Assembly (NCBI RefSeq): GCF_007997295.1
Contig: NZ_VORY01000005.1
Span: 124,001-188,000 of the forward strand
Source: Gillisia hiemivivida
GTDB taxonomy: Bacteria > Bacteroidota > Bacteroidia > Flavobacteriales > Flavobacteriaceae
DNA length: 64,000 bases
Direction of reading: 5' to 3'
Position 1 is the first letter of the stretch. Each line of letters opens with the position of its first letter. The notes below the pieces were generated by a model. That model searched no databases, was not told the origin of the DNA, and was given only the letters and a program-made list of their open reading frames with translations. Made by a program: the position numbers and the translations under genes. Shown piece after piece: positions 1 through 7,942 of this stretch.

Positions 1-356
1 TGCATCCCATGCACTTCTGCATATTTTAAGGTCTCATTAGTATCCAAGGTTTTCTTAACATCCTTCCCTAGCTCCTCACCCCTAATAATTCCTATCGTTT
101 TTATACCATATTTCTTACCTGCAGCAGCGGTTGCGGCAATATGGTTAGAATAAGCCCCGCCAAAGGTCAAGAGTGTTGGAGTGTTGCTTTTTAAAGCTTC
201 AGAGATATTATATTTTAATTTTCTGAATTTATTTCCTGAAACAAAAGGATCTATCAGGTCTTCTCTTTTTATATGTAACGAAATGTTGGAAGGTTTAAAA
301 TGAGCAACCAGTTGATTGGTTGAAAAAGTAAAATTAAAATCGGCTTCCTGCATCAT
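1..356 (-). CDS. PLP-dependent ACC deaminase/D-cysteine desulfhydrase family protein (partial, C-terminus off the left edge)
   Basis: The reverse strand reads an open frame of 118 codons from ATG at 356 to the window edge, so only the N-terminal part is present. It contains the segments HIKREDLIDPFVSGNKFRKL and TFGGAYSNHIAATA. These are the pyridoxal-phosphate lysine region (GNKxRKL) and the phosphate/substrate loop (GGAYSNH) of the 1-aminocyclopropane-1-carboxylate deaminase/D-cysteine desulfhydrase family, a cytoplasmic fold-type II PLP enzyme that releases ammonia from small amino acids or cysteine. An in-frame ATG at 380 follows a stop directly and would add eight residues; I prefer 354-356 because family proteins start close to this point. 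Which substrate it uses cannot be told. The gene reads away from its right-hand neighbours. Confidence 0.85.
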   Translation of the reverse strand, partial: MMQEADFNFTFSTNQLVAHFKPSNISLHIKREDLIDPFVSGNKFRKLKYNISEALKSNTPTLLTFGGAYSNHIAATAAAGKKYGIKTIGIIRGEELGKDVKKTLDTNETLKYAEVHGM

Positions 357-463
357 TCTGCAAAGATTCAAAAAATGCATTCAGAAAATATAAAAAACTA
401 GTGTCAATTTTTGAAGAGATAAAAGATATTGATTGTCCATAAATAATAATGAATTAATAAATA

Positions 464-558
464 ACGTCATTCTGTTCCGAAACTTCGGGAGATTCAGAAT
501 CTAACAACCCCTTATCTTTACAGTGAATTGAGACCCTGAAATAAATTCAGGGTGACGG
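464..558. repeat. Dispersed intergenic inverted repeat (CGTCA...TGACG type)
   Basis: The segment starts CGTCATTCTG and ends TTCAGGGTGACG, so its ends are inverted. The right part is a perfect small hairpin (ACCCTGAA, 5-base loop, TTCAGGGT, 533-553). Related copies in this window lie at 34137-34175 (partial) and 55852-55924. It fills the gap between the partial PLP gene and the HExxH protein gene and could end transcription of the latter. Confidence 0.7.
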
Positions 559-588
559 GATTACTATTAGTACAAAAAGTGGATATAC

Positions 589-915
589 CTATAAATATTT
601 CAGGAAACCCCAAAATCTTCTGTCTTTTATATAGTTCATATTCAACTCATTCCTATAAGCCTCCTTTTCAAAAGATATATTTCGGTATGCTAAAAATTTA
701 TTTTTATACTGAAGATATCTGATGCCAAATTCTATCCCGTACCACACATAGAAAAACACGATGAGCATTTCTACTTGCTGCTTTAAATGGATCTTTTCAT
801 GATTTAGTAAAACAGGATCATTTTTAAAACTTTTATTTTTCACAATAATAAATGGCCATAGGCTAATCCCATTAAAACCTTTAGCGAGTAGAAATTTGTT
901 TACCAGAACAATCAT
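589..915 (-). CDS. Small HExxH-containing conserved protein
   Basis: The 108-residue product has HEKIHLKQQ at about residues 39-47. This HExxH zinc-peptidase signature is followed by a hydrophobic segment (MLIVFFYVWYGIEF) and a distal FEKEAYRNE stretch whose Glu could be the third zinc ligand. The architecture, with HExxH in front of a short membrane-like helix and an EAY(R/A) tail, is common in small uncharacterised Bacteroidetes proteins. It is far shorter than true peptidases, so catalytic activity is uncertain. Its start codon touches the promoter of the divergent DUF5522 gene. No partner gene suggests a role. Confidence 0.65.
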   Translation of the reverse strand: MIVLVNKFLLAKGFNGISLWPFIIVKNKSFKNDPVLLNHEKIHLKQQVEMLIVFFYVWYGIEFGIRYLQYKNKFLAYRNISFEKEAYRNELNMNYIKDRRFWGFLKYL

Positions 916-935
916 TGGCGAAAGTTAAGAATTTG

Positions 936-943
936 TATTTTTG
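936..943 (+). promoter_or_regulatory. -7 promoter box for the DUF5522 gene, nearly leaderless
   Basis: TATTTTTG matches the Bacteroidetes TAnnTTTG box exactly, and a TTG lies about 18 bases upstream (915-917). The start codon used for the downstream gene begins only five bases after the box, so the transcript would have almost no leader. Confidence 0.5.
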
Positions 944-947
944 TGAT

Positions 948-1115
948 ATGAATAATTTTTCAAAAAAGATTCCTTTAGAGGAAGGTGATTTCTATATAAC
1001 ACCAGAAGGCTACAGGTGTTTTACAGAGCAATACCATTTAAAAAGAGGGTATTGCTGTGAGAGTGGTTGTAGGCATTGCCCTTACGGGTATGATAAGAAA
1101 ACAAACTCTATATAA
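948..1115 (+). CDS. DUF5522 domain protein
   Basis: This is a 55-residue Cys-rich protein ending in the hallmark segment RGYCCESGCRHCPYGY (four Cys in CC-x3-C-x2-C spacing), which identifies the DUF5522 family of small, probably metal-binding proteins. I take the start at 948 (MNNFSKK). An in-frame ATG at 915 lies upstream of the -7 box and overlaps the divergent gene's start, so it would not be transcribed from that promoter. The hutU gene follows after 61 bases in the same direction, so the two may be co-transcribed. The function of the family is unknown. Confidence 0.8.
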   Translation: MNNFSKKIPLEEGDFYITPEGYRCFTEQYHLKRGYCCESGCRHCPYGYDKKTNSI

Positions 1116-1176
1116 TTTCATGATATTTCCTTCAAAAGAAGCCTACATAAAAAAATCAATTTAAAATAGCGCATTA

Positions 1177-3216
1177 ATGAATTTTAAAGATCTTATCCTA
1201 CAGGGAATTCCTTCAACACTGCCAGAGCAACGAACTTATGATCTATCTGTAAATCATACCCCTAAGAGAAAAGAAATTTTAAATGCTGAAGAAAAAAATC
1301 TTGCTTTAAGAAATGCATTACGATATTTTGAACCAGAACATCACGCCACTTTAATAGAAGAATTCAAAGAAGAATTGGAAACCTCCGGAAGGATCTATAT
1401 GTTTAGATTTAAACCGACTTACGATATTTATGCAAGGCCGATTGAGGAATATCCGGGACCTTGTTTGCAAGCGAGAGCTATTATGCTAATGATCCAGAAT
1501 AACTTGGATCCAAAAGTTGCTCAACACCCTGAAGAATTAATCACTTATGGTGGAAATGGTGCCGTATTCCAAAACTGGGCGCAATATTTATTGGTGATGA
1601 AGTATTTGGCGCAAATGGAAGATGACCAGACCTTGGTTATTTATTCCGGACATCCAATGGGATTATTTCCTTCCAACAAAAATGCTCCACGCGTGGTAGT
1701 AACCAACGGAATGATGATTCCAAATTATTCCCAACCAGATCACTGGGAAAAATTCAATGCATTGGGTGTAACTCAATATGGCCAAATGACTGCAGGCAGC
1801 TATATGTATATTGGACCACAAGGTATTGTTCATGGAACTACTATCACCGTATTAAATGCGGGTAGAAAAATAGCCGAAAATAAGGAGGATCTAGCTGGTA
1901 AACTTTTTATCACTTCTGGTTTAGGCGGAATGAGTGGAGCGCAGCCAAAAGCGGGAAATATCGCTGGATGTATTACTGTTTGCGCTGAAATAAATCCGAA
2001 AGCGGTTCATACTCGTCATTCTCAGGGATGGGTAGATGAAGTTTTTACAGATCTTAACGAATTAACTAAAAGGGTAAATCTAGCTAAGCATAACAAAGAA
2101 GTGGTTTCCATCGCTTATCAAGGGAATATTGTAGATGTATGGGAACATTTTGATAAAGTGAATCTTTTCGTAGACTTAGGAAGTGATCAAACTTCATTAC
2201 ATAATCCATGGGCTGGTGGTTATTATCCGGTAGGGATGAGTTTGGAGGAATCTAATGATATGATGGCTAATGATCCGAAGGAATTTAAAATTAAAGTCCA
2301 GGAAAGCTTATGCAGACAAACTACTGCAATAAATAAACACACCAAGAAAGGAACTTATTTCTTTGATTATGGAAACGCATTCCTATTGGAGGCTTCTCGG
2401 GCAGGTGCTACTATTTATAAAAATAAGAATGGGGAGTTTGTAGATTCCAGCGCTTTTAAATCATCAGACCTGGAAAGTGCTCCTTTTGCATATCCTTCTT
2501 ATGTGCAAGATATTATGGGTCCGATGTGCTTCGATTATGGATTTGGACCATTTAGATGGGTTTGTGCATCTGGACTTCAGGAAGATCTAGACAAAACAGA
2601 CAAAATTGCTACAGAAGTATTAGAAAGATTAAAAAAGGATGCTCCAGAAGAGATCCAATCTCAATTATCTGATAATATAAAATGGATAAGGAATGCCAAA
2701 GCCAATAATTTGGTAGTTGGGTCTAAAGCCAGGATTCTTTATGCCGATGCTATTGGTAGAACTGAAATTGCTAAAGCCTTTAATAATGCTATTGCAGAAA
2801 ATAAAATAGGCACTGTTGTTCTAGGTAGAGATCATCATGATGTTTCAGGAACAGATTCTCCCTTTAGAGAGACCTCCAACATTTATGATGGTTCAAGGTT
2901 TACGGCAGATATGGCTATCCAGAATGTAATAGGTGATAGCTTTAGAGGAGCTACCTGGGTGAGCATCCATAATGGTGGTGGCGTTGGCTGGGGAGAGGTT
3001 ATAAATGGTGGTTTCGGTATGGTTCTTGATGGTACAATAGAAGCGGAAAACCGCTTAAAATCTATGCTGTTTTGGGATGTAAATAATGGTTTAGCAAGAC
3101 GGTCTTGGGCACGAAATAAGGAAGCAATTTTTTCTGTAAAACGTGCGATGGATCAAGAGCCAAAACTTAAGATAACTATCCCAAATCTTGTAGATGATGC
3201 GTTGTTTTCAGAATAA
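1177..3216 (+). CDS. hutU: Urocanate hydratase
   Basis: This cytoplasmic enzyme of histidine degradation adds water to urocanate, using tightly bound NAD+, to give imidazolonepropionate. The sequence shows the family segments YSGHPMGLFPS, TNGMMIPNYS, QYGQMTAGSYMYIGPQG and, near the C-terminus, GRDHHDVSGTDSPFRETS and NGGGVGWGEVINGG. At 679 residues it is about 120 longer than the gamma-proteobacterial enzyme and corresponds to the long form seen in Bacteroidetes. No other hut gene (hutH, hutI, hutG) is adjacent, so the pathway must be scattered. The DUF4136 lipoprotein gene follows after 28 bases and shares the terminator at 3796-3820. Confidence 0.95.
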   Translation: MNFKDLILQGIPSTLPEQRTYDLSVNHTPKRKEILNAEEKNLALRNALRYFEPEHHATLIEEFKEELETSGRIYMFRFKPTYDIYARPIEEYPGPCLQARAIMLMIQNNLDPKVAQHPEELITYGGNGAVFQNWAQYLLVMKYLAQMEDDQTLVIYSGHPMGLFPSNKNAPRVVVTNGMMIPNYSQPDHWEKFNALGVTQYGQMTAGSYMYIGPQGIVHGTTITVLNAGRKIAENKEDLAGKLFITSGLGGMSGAQPKAGNIAGCITVCAEINPKAVHTRHSQGWVDEVFTDLNELTKRVNLAKHNKEVVSIAYQGNIVDVWEHFDKVNLFVDLGSDQTSLHNPWAGGYYPVGMSLEESNDMMANDPKEFKIKVQESLCRQTTAINKHTKKGTYFFDYGNAFLLEASRAGATIYKNKNGEFVDSSAFKSSDLESAPFAYPSYVQDIMGPMCFDYGFGPFRWVCASGLQEDLDKTDKIATEVLERLKKDAPEEIQSQLSDNIKWIRNAKANNLVVGSKARILYADAIGRTEIAKAFNNAIAENKIGTVVLGRDHHDVSGTDSPFRETSNIYDGSRFTADMAIQNVIGDSFRGATWVSIHNGGGVGWGEVINGGFGMVLDGTIEAENRLKSMLFWDVNNGLARRSWARNKEAIFSVKRAMDQEPKLKITIPNLVDDALFSE

Positions 3217-3244
3217 AGACCACAAACCATTTAAAACTTGATTT

Positions 3245-3787
3245 ATGAAATTCTTTAAAATTACAGCCGTGCTATTGTTGTTAGCTGTGGGCATGACTTC
3301 ATGCAATACAGTTAAGGTAGCATCAGATTACGATCAGAATGTGAATTTTAGCCAGTACAAAAGTTTCGCGTTTTTTAAGCCCGGAATCGATAAAGCTGAT
3401 ATTTCAGATTTAGACAAAAAACGAATTTTGCGAGCTATAGAAGAAGAAATGATGTCGAAAGGCTTTACCAAGTCTGAAGAACCAGATCTTTTGGTTAGTA
3501 TTTTCACTAAAACTAAAGAGAATATCAATATTTATCAAAATAATAGATTTGGATATGGTTATGGTTGGGGATGGTATCCTTGGTACTGGGGAGCAGGACA
3601 GAATACTGTTAGCACAACCAGCGAAGGAACACTTTATATAGACCTTATAGATTCTGAAGGAAAAGAATTAGTATGGCAAGGAATGGGTACTGCCGCACTT
3701 GCTAAAGAAGTTAATAAAAAGCAAGAGCGAATAAGCGAGATCGTAGAGAAAATTTTTGAGAAATATCCTCCGGGACAAACAAATTAA
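3245..3787 (+). CDS. DUF4136 lipoprotein
   Basis: The 180-residue protein begins with a lipoprotein signal peptide (hydrophobic LLLLAVGMTSC, Cys at about residue 20), so it should be lipid-anchored in the envelope. The mature part has the DUF4136 pattern: a FSQYKSFAFF strand near residue 35, an RILRAIEEEMMSKGF helix, a PDLLVSIF strand, an aromatic/Gly loop (FGYGYGWGWYPWYWG) and a final TLYIDLID...LVWQG region. The function of the family is unknown. It is the second gene of the hutU unit and is followed by a clear terminator. Confidence 0.85.
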   Translation: MKFFKITAVLLLLAVGMTSCNTVKVASDYDQNVNFSQYKSFAFFKPGIDKADISDLDKKRILRAIEEEMMSKGFTKSEEPDLLVSIFTKTKENINIYQNNRFGYGYGWGWYPWYWGAGQNTVSTTSEGTLYIDLIDSEGKELVWQGMGTAALAKEVNKKQERISEIVEKIFEKYPPGQTN

Positions 3788-3795
3788 TATAACTA

Positions 3796-3820
3796 AAGCC
3801 TCCAAATTGGAGGCTTTTTT
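3796..3820 (+). terminator. Rho-independent terminator after the DUF4136 gene
   Basis: A stem AAGCCTCCAA / TTGGAGGCTT with a one-base loop is followed by a T-run. Confidence 0.9.
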
Positions 3821-3876
3821 ATTACTTGCTATTATTCAGAAATAAGCAAAGGCTTTATATTTGGGTTCCTATTTTG

Positions 3877-3884
3877 TATCTTTA
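3877..3884 (+). promoter_or_regulatory. Putative -7 box for the aromatic amino acid hydroxylase gene
   Basis: TATCTTTA resembles TAnnTTTG with one mismatch and lies 27 bases before the ATG. A TTTG lies at 3860-3863. Confidence 0.35.
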
Positions 3885-3910
3885 TACTCACATTTAATGA
3901 GTTACCAGCT

Positions 3911-5668
3911 ATGTTAGAAAAAATTGAATCTAATGAGATTTTAGAGAGGCTTCCTGCACATCTAAAGCAATTTATTAAACCTCAGGATTATGGCGAATAC
4001 AGCGCTATAAATCAAGCACTTTGGAGGTATGTGATGCGTAAAAACGTAGAATACCTAAGTAAAGTGGCTCATAAATCTTATTTAGATGGCTTAAAGCAAA
4101 CCGGGATCTCTATAGATCATATTCCCAACATGTATGGAATGAATAGGATCTTGCAAGAAATAGGATGGGCAGCAGTTGCTGTAGATGGATTTATCCCACC
4201 AGCTGCATTTATGGAATTCCAGGCTTACAATGTATTAGTAATTGCTAGCGATATTAGACAAATAGATCATATAGAATATACTCCCGCACCAGATATTATA
4301 CATGAAGGAGCAGGGCATGCCCCTATTATTGCAAATCCGGAGTATGCTGAATACCTTAGAAGATTTGGTGAGATTGGCTGCAAAGCGATCTCCAATGCTA
4401 AGGATTATGAGATGTATGAAGCCATTAGACATTTATCTATAATCAAAGAGGCAGAAGATACTCCCGAAAAAGAAATCAAAGCCGCGGAAGATAAAGTAGA
4501 TTATTTACAGAATAATATGGGAGAGCCAAGTGAAATGGCTCAAATAAGAAATCTTCATTGGTGGACCGTAGAATATGGACTTATCGGTTCATTAGAAAAG
4601 CCTAAGATCTATGGAGCAGGACTGCTCTCTTCTATTGGTGAAAGCGCTTGGTGTATGACGGATAAGGTTAAGAAAAGGCCTTATTCCATTGAAGCAGCAA
4701 AACAGGAATTTGATATTACAAAGCCACAGCCACAATTATACGTGATCCCGGATTTTGCTCACCTAAGCAGTGTTTTAGAAGAGTTTGCGAACTCAATGGC
4801 ATTAAGACGTGGAGGCTTGGAAGGGATAAATAAATTAATTAATTCTAAAATTCTAGGATCAATAGAATTGAGTACCGGCCTACAGATCTCTGGAGATTTC
4901 ACCAATGTGATAGAATCAGACAACAAACCGGTATATTTTCAAACTACAGGAAAAACAGCCTTATCCTATAGAGACAAAGAACTTGTGGGTCATGGCGTAA
5001 ATAATCATCTGGAAGGTTTTGGATCCCCAATTGGGTTACTAAAGGGGATTAATTTAGCCATAGAAGATATGAGCCCCCGCGATCTTAAAGCTTATGATAT
5101 TTATGAAGAAAAGAAAATTTCCTTTGAATTTGAAGGAAATATAAAAGTAAGCGGAAGGATTGTTACAGGAACTCGAAATTTACAAGGAAAAATTATACTT
5201 ATAAGACTTAAAGATTGTACGGTTACTCACGGTGAAGAAACCTTATTTAAACCAGAATGGGGACATTACGATATGGCGATCGGGAAGAATGTGATTTCAG
5301 CATTTGCAGGCCCTGCAGACCCTTTATCCTTCGACCTTATAACCCATACCCCATCAAGTACTACAATTAAGAGTAAAAAGAATCCAGAGAAATTGGAACT
5401 GGAATCGTTATATGAAGCAGTAAGGGATAGCAGAGAAGGTAACAATACAAAATTTTCTCTTCAGGCCGCTTTCGATCTGGTGCAAAAGCATCATCATAAC
5501 GATTGGTTGCTTTCCGTAGAAATTTATGAATTAATATTTCATCAAGATCCAAAACTCGCTAAAGAAATTAAAGAGCATCTCAATAAATTGAAAGTGCGCA
5601 GACCAGATGTGGCTCATCTTATAGATGGCGGATTGGAGTTAATTGAAAACGATCTAGTTCTGGATTAA
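3911..5668 (+). CDS. Aromatic amino acid hydroxylase (phenylalanine 4-monooxygenase-like, long form)
   Basis: This is an iron- and pterin-dependent hydroxylase that converts phenylalanine to tyrosine in classical members. The iron site is visible as HEGAGHAP, with His at residues 131 and 136, followed by NPEYAEYLRRFGEIG. Further family segments are WWTVEYGLIG and YGAGLLSSIGE, whose Glu would complete the 2-His-1-Glu facial triad. Only the first ~320 residues match the catalytic domain. The remaining ~260 residues form an extra C-terminal region found in the 580-residue Bacteroidetes version; its role is unknown. The pterin genes at 51.6-52.9 kb could supply cofactor, but that is inference. 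A perfect 17-bp terminator follows. Confidence 0.9.
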   Translation: MLEKIESNEILERLPAHLKQFIKPQDYGEYSAINQALWRYVMRKNVEYLSKVAHKSYLDGLKQTGISIDHIPNMYGMNRILQEIGWAAVAVDGFIPPAAFMEFQAYNVLVIASDIRQIDHIEYTPAPDIIHEGAGHAPIIANPEYAEYLRRFGEIGCKAISNAKDYEMYEAIRHLSIIKEAEDTPEKEIKAAEDKVDYLQNNMGEPSEMAQIRNLHWWTVEYGLIGSLEKPKIYGAGLLSSIGESAWCMTDKVKKRPYSIEAAKQEFDITKPQPQLYVIPDFAHLSSVLEEFANSMALRRGGLEGINKLINSKILGSIELSTGLQISGDFTNVIESDNKPVYFQTTGKTALSYRDKELVGHGVNNHLEGFGSPIGLLKGINLAIEDMSPRDLKAYDIYEEKKISFEFEGNIKVSGRIVTGTRNLQGKIILIRLKDCTVTHGEETLFKPEWGHYDMAIGKNVISAFAGPADPLSFDLITHTPSSTTIKSKKNPEKLELESLYEAVRDSREGNNTKFSLQAAFDLVQKHHHNDWLLSVEIYELIFHQDPKLAKEIKEHLNKLKVRRPDVAHLIDGGLELIENDLVLD

Positions 5669-5693
5669 GAATAAAAAATAACTTATTAGATTA

Positions 5694-5737
5694 AAAACCC
5701 CTATCAATTATGTCTTAAAATAATTGATAGGGGTTTT
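5694..5737. terminator. Strong bidirectional terminator
   Basis: A perfect 17-bp stem (AAAACCCCTATCAATTA) with a 10-base loop has A-tracts and T-tracts at its ends, so it can stop transcription in both directions. Confidence 0.9.
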
Positions 5738-5939
5738 GCATACTACTAATTTGGAACCGTCAAAAGCCAAGTAAAGAAGCGGCTTGAAAAAAAATAAAAG
5801 AGTATTCAAACAATAATCAATTTGCAACTTAGCCAAAAGAATAGAAGAGTGCTCAGAGAACTAGTTGGAAAATATTGAGAATAGAAATTCGATTTTTTTT
5901 TAAAATTGCAGCTGAAGTTAAAGCTTGGAGAAGATAAAA

Positions 5940-6554
5940 CTAAAACTTCAAGGATTCCATAGAATCAGAACTTTCAATCTCATTGCCATTATATTCCAAG
6001 GTCCACCCCATTGTATTTGTGAGAATATATATCTTTTGGAGCTCACTGATCAACCTGTTTTCAGCATTGGACTTGAGAGTCGACTTTTCTATTTTCGTCT
6101 TTAAGGACTTCTCTATTCTCTTCTTAATATTGTTATAATCTTCTGCTTCAAACTGATTTAGATAATCCTGAGTTACATCGTAATATTGAATATTTGGATT
6201 TATAGAGATCTCTTCTTCGGGAATAAAAGTTATGGTAACCGTTTTCGTTTTAGGATCAATTTCCGTTTTAAGCTTACTTAGATCATATGCAATAGTTACT
6301 TCTGCATTTACAATAATCAATGCTTTTTTCCTTGCAGAAAGCACATCTAAATAGAACTTTTTAGAATCTTTATATGAGAACACCTGAGCAAAGTTACCTT
6401 CTGTAACTACTAATTTTCCAACATTTTTGATCTGTTTCTCAATCAAACCCGTACTTTCAATTAGTTGATCTTTATCTTTCTGCTTATCGTCAAAATATTG
6501 ATAAGCGATAAAGCCAATTATCACTAAAACTACTAAAAGTAAAACTTTCCTCAT
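5940..6554 (-). CDS. DUF4230 domain protein
   Basis: The 204-residue product has an N-terminal membrane anchor (VLLLVVLVIIGFIAYQYF) and an outside domain with KLVVTEGNFAQVFSYKDS at residues ~47-64 and ALIIVNAEVTIAYDL at ~79-93, the usual DUF4230 layout. It ends with a conserved MGWTLEYNG segment. The function of the family is unknown. A CATATTTG -7 box at 6578-6585 (reverse strand) lies 24 bases before the start. The gene stands alone between two terminators. The stretch 5739-5939 on its 3' side holds nothing I recognise. Confidence 0.85.
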   Translation of the reverse strand: MRKVLLLVVLVIIGFIAYQYFDDKQKDKDQLIESTGLIEKQIKNVGKLVVTEGNFAQVFSYKDSKKFYLDVLSARKKALIIVNAEVTIAYDLSKLKTEIDPKTKTVTITFIPEEEISINPNIQYYDVTQDYLNQFEAEDYNNIKKRIEKSLKTKIEKSTLKSNAENRLISELQKIYILTNTMGWTLEYNGNEIESSDSMESLKF

Positions 6555-6577
6555 GTCAAAAACTTTGACGCAAGATA

Positions 6578-6585
6578 CAAATATG
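6578..6585 (-). promoter_or_regulatory. -7 box for the DUF4230 gene
   Basis: The reverse strand reads CATATTTG, one mismatch from TAnnTTTG, 24 bases upstream of the ATG. Confidence 0.4.
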
Positions 6586-6623
6586 TTTAGATGCTATTTC
6601 AATTAAAAGGAGTCGGAAAGACA

Positions 6624-6661
6624 TAAAAAAAGCTAATGGACGGCCCCACCCGTCCATTAGC
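6624..6661 (-). terminator. Strong terminator facing left; ends an AT-rich gene-free stretch
   Basis: A perfect 12-bp stem GCTAATGGACGG / CCGTCCATTAGC with a 6-base loop is followed on the reverse strand by a run of seven T. It lies 268 bases beyond the stop codon of the GSCFA gene. The 6662-6928 stretch between them is very AT-rich and has no ORF I trust; it is either a long 3' UTR or a small RNA. Confidence 0.85.
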
Positions 6662-6928
6662 AATTAATTCTAAAATCTACCCCAACAAATTTTAGAAACT
6701 TAGTTTTAAAATCAGATCAAAAATCACAAAGTGAAAAGTGATATTACTTTTAAAACTTAATTAAAATTACAAAAATTAATTCTATAATCAATACTTATAA
6801 ACTAATAAAATAAACCTATAATCTTATAAACCAAGTGTTTAATAAGAAGTTTATAATAGAGTTATTAACAAATTATGATTCCGATAACATAAATTATGTT
6901 CTTCAGAAATGTCTTCGCAAAAATTAAA

Positions 6929-7906
6929 TTATAAAGGAATATTTTTAAAAGTGGCGGTAGGTATTTTATTTTTCAAGCTAAGGATTTTATCCTCCAAATT
7001 TTTTAAAAAGAGCTGATGCTTTTCTGAGTTTTCGTTGAAAGGTTTATGTCCTAAACCACTATGAATTATTTCAATAGATTTAAATAATTCTAATGCTTTT
7101 TTCGCTATCCATCCTTCAGTAAAATGTGACCAGATATAGTCTATCGCAAGAGAATTGGGATGCAGCATATCTTCGGCATAAAACCTATAATCCCTTAGCT
7201 CATCCAGCATAATTTCATAAGCAGGAAAATAGAAACAAGAATCTGCATTAGTTGTTTTTTGTGCTGCTATAAACTGATGAATTCCTGTAAGTAAATGTGC
7301 TTTACTTTGCTGATTTTCAACAAACCCATCTTTAAGGTGACGCACTGGAGAAACAGTAAATATTATTTTAATGTCAGGATTTATTGTTAATAAACATTGA
7401 AATGTATTGTTGAAAACATCTTCAATTTCTTTAACTGAAAGCAGTTCTTTTTTAAAATTTTTTTGGTCTAATTTATGGCAATTGGCTACAGAAAGGCCTG
7501 TTTCCTCCTCTTTATAATACCATGAAGTCCCAAGAGTGAACACAATATGGGTAGCATTTTCTATAAAAGAGCGTGTTTTTTGAACCCCTTCATTTAATTG
7601 AAATAACAATTCTTTTTTATTTGAAGAATTTAAACAGGAATGAGCATCAAAACAATGCCACTGTTCGTTGTGATAGAATACATCTTTGTCTTCATAATTA
7701 TAAGAAGTAGCAACTTTTTCAATGAAATTACCAATTGCTCCGGGATGGTAAAAAATTCCAAATGGATTTCGAAGGTTCTGAAATTGATAGTAATCCAGCT
7801 TCTTTCCAATATTTTCAACAAAACAAGAACCTAAAAGTAAGATCTTAGAAGTATGATTTATTTTAGGTTCTTGTTCTATTACGGGTACAGATGTCCTGAA
7901 TTTCAT
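6929..7906 (-). CDS. GSCFA domain protein
   Basis: The 325-residue product has the defining GSCFVENIG motif near residue 26, followed by NLRNPFGIFYHPGAI. It also has HIVFTLGTSWYY at ~125-136 and a C-terminal YRFYAEDMLHPNSLAIDYIW segment. These give a GDSL/SGNH-like hydrolase fold with Ser in the first motif and an Asp-x-x-His pair (DMLHP) in the last. Substrates of this family are not established. It follows alaS in the same direction after 36 bases and is probably co-transcribed with it, a common arrangement in Flavobacteriia. I see no signal peptide, so it should be cytoplasmic. Confidence 0.9.
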   Translation of the reverse strand: MKFRTSVPVIEQEPKINHTSKILLLGSCFVENIGKKLDYYQFQNLRNPFGIFYHPGAIGNFIEKVATSYNYEDKDVFYHNEQWHCFDAHSCLNSSNKKELLFQLNEGVQKTRSFIENATHIVFTLGTSWYYKEEETGLSVANCHKLDQKNFKKELLSVKEIEDVFNNTFQCLLTINPDIKIIFTVSPVRHLKDGFVENQQSKAHLLTGIHQFIAAQKTTNADSCFYFPAYEIMLDELRDYRFYAEDMLHPNSLAIDYIWSHFTEGWIAKKALELFKSIEIIHSGLGHKPFNENSEKHQLFLKNLEDKILSLKNKIPTATFKNIPL

Positions 7907-7942
7907 TTTCTTATATCTCTGTTCCTATTTGTAAAAAGCTCT

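Noticed and set aside
3334-3528. Overlapping antisense ORFs of 60-100 codons inside real genes (for example 3334-3528, 8432-8629, 54111-54323)
   Set aside because: They lie entirely within well-supported coding genes, lack promoters, and have composition typical of shadow frames.
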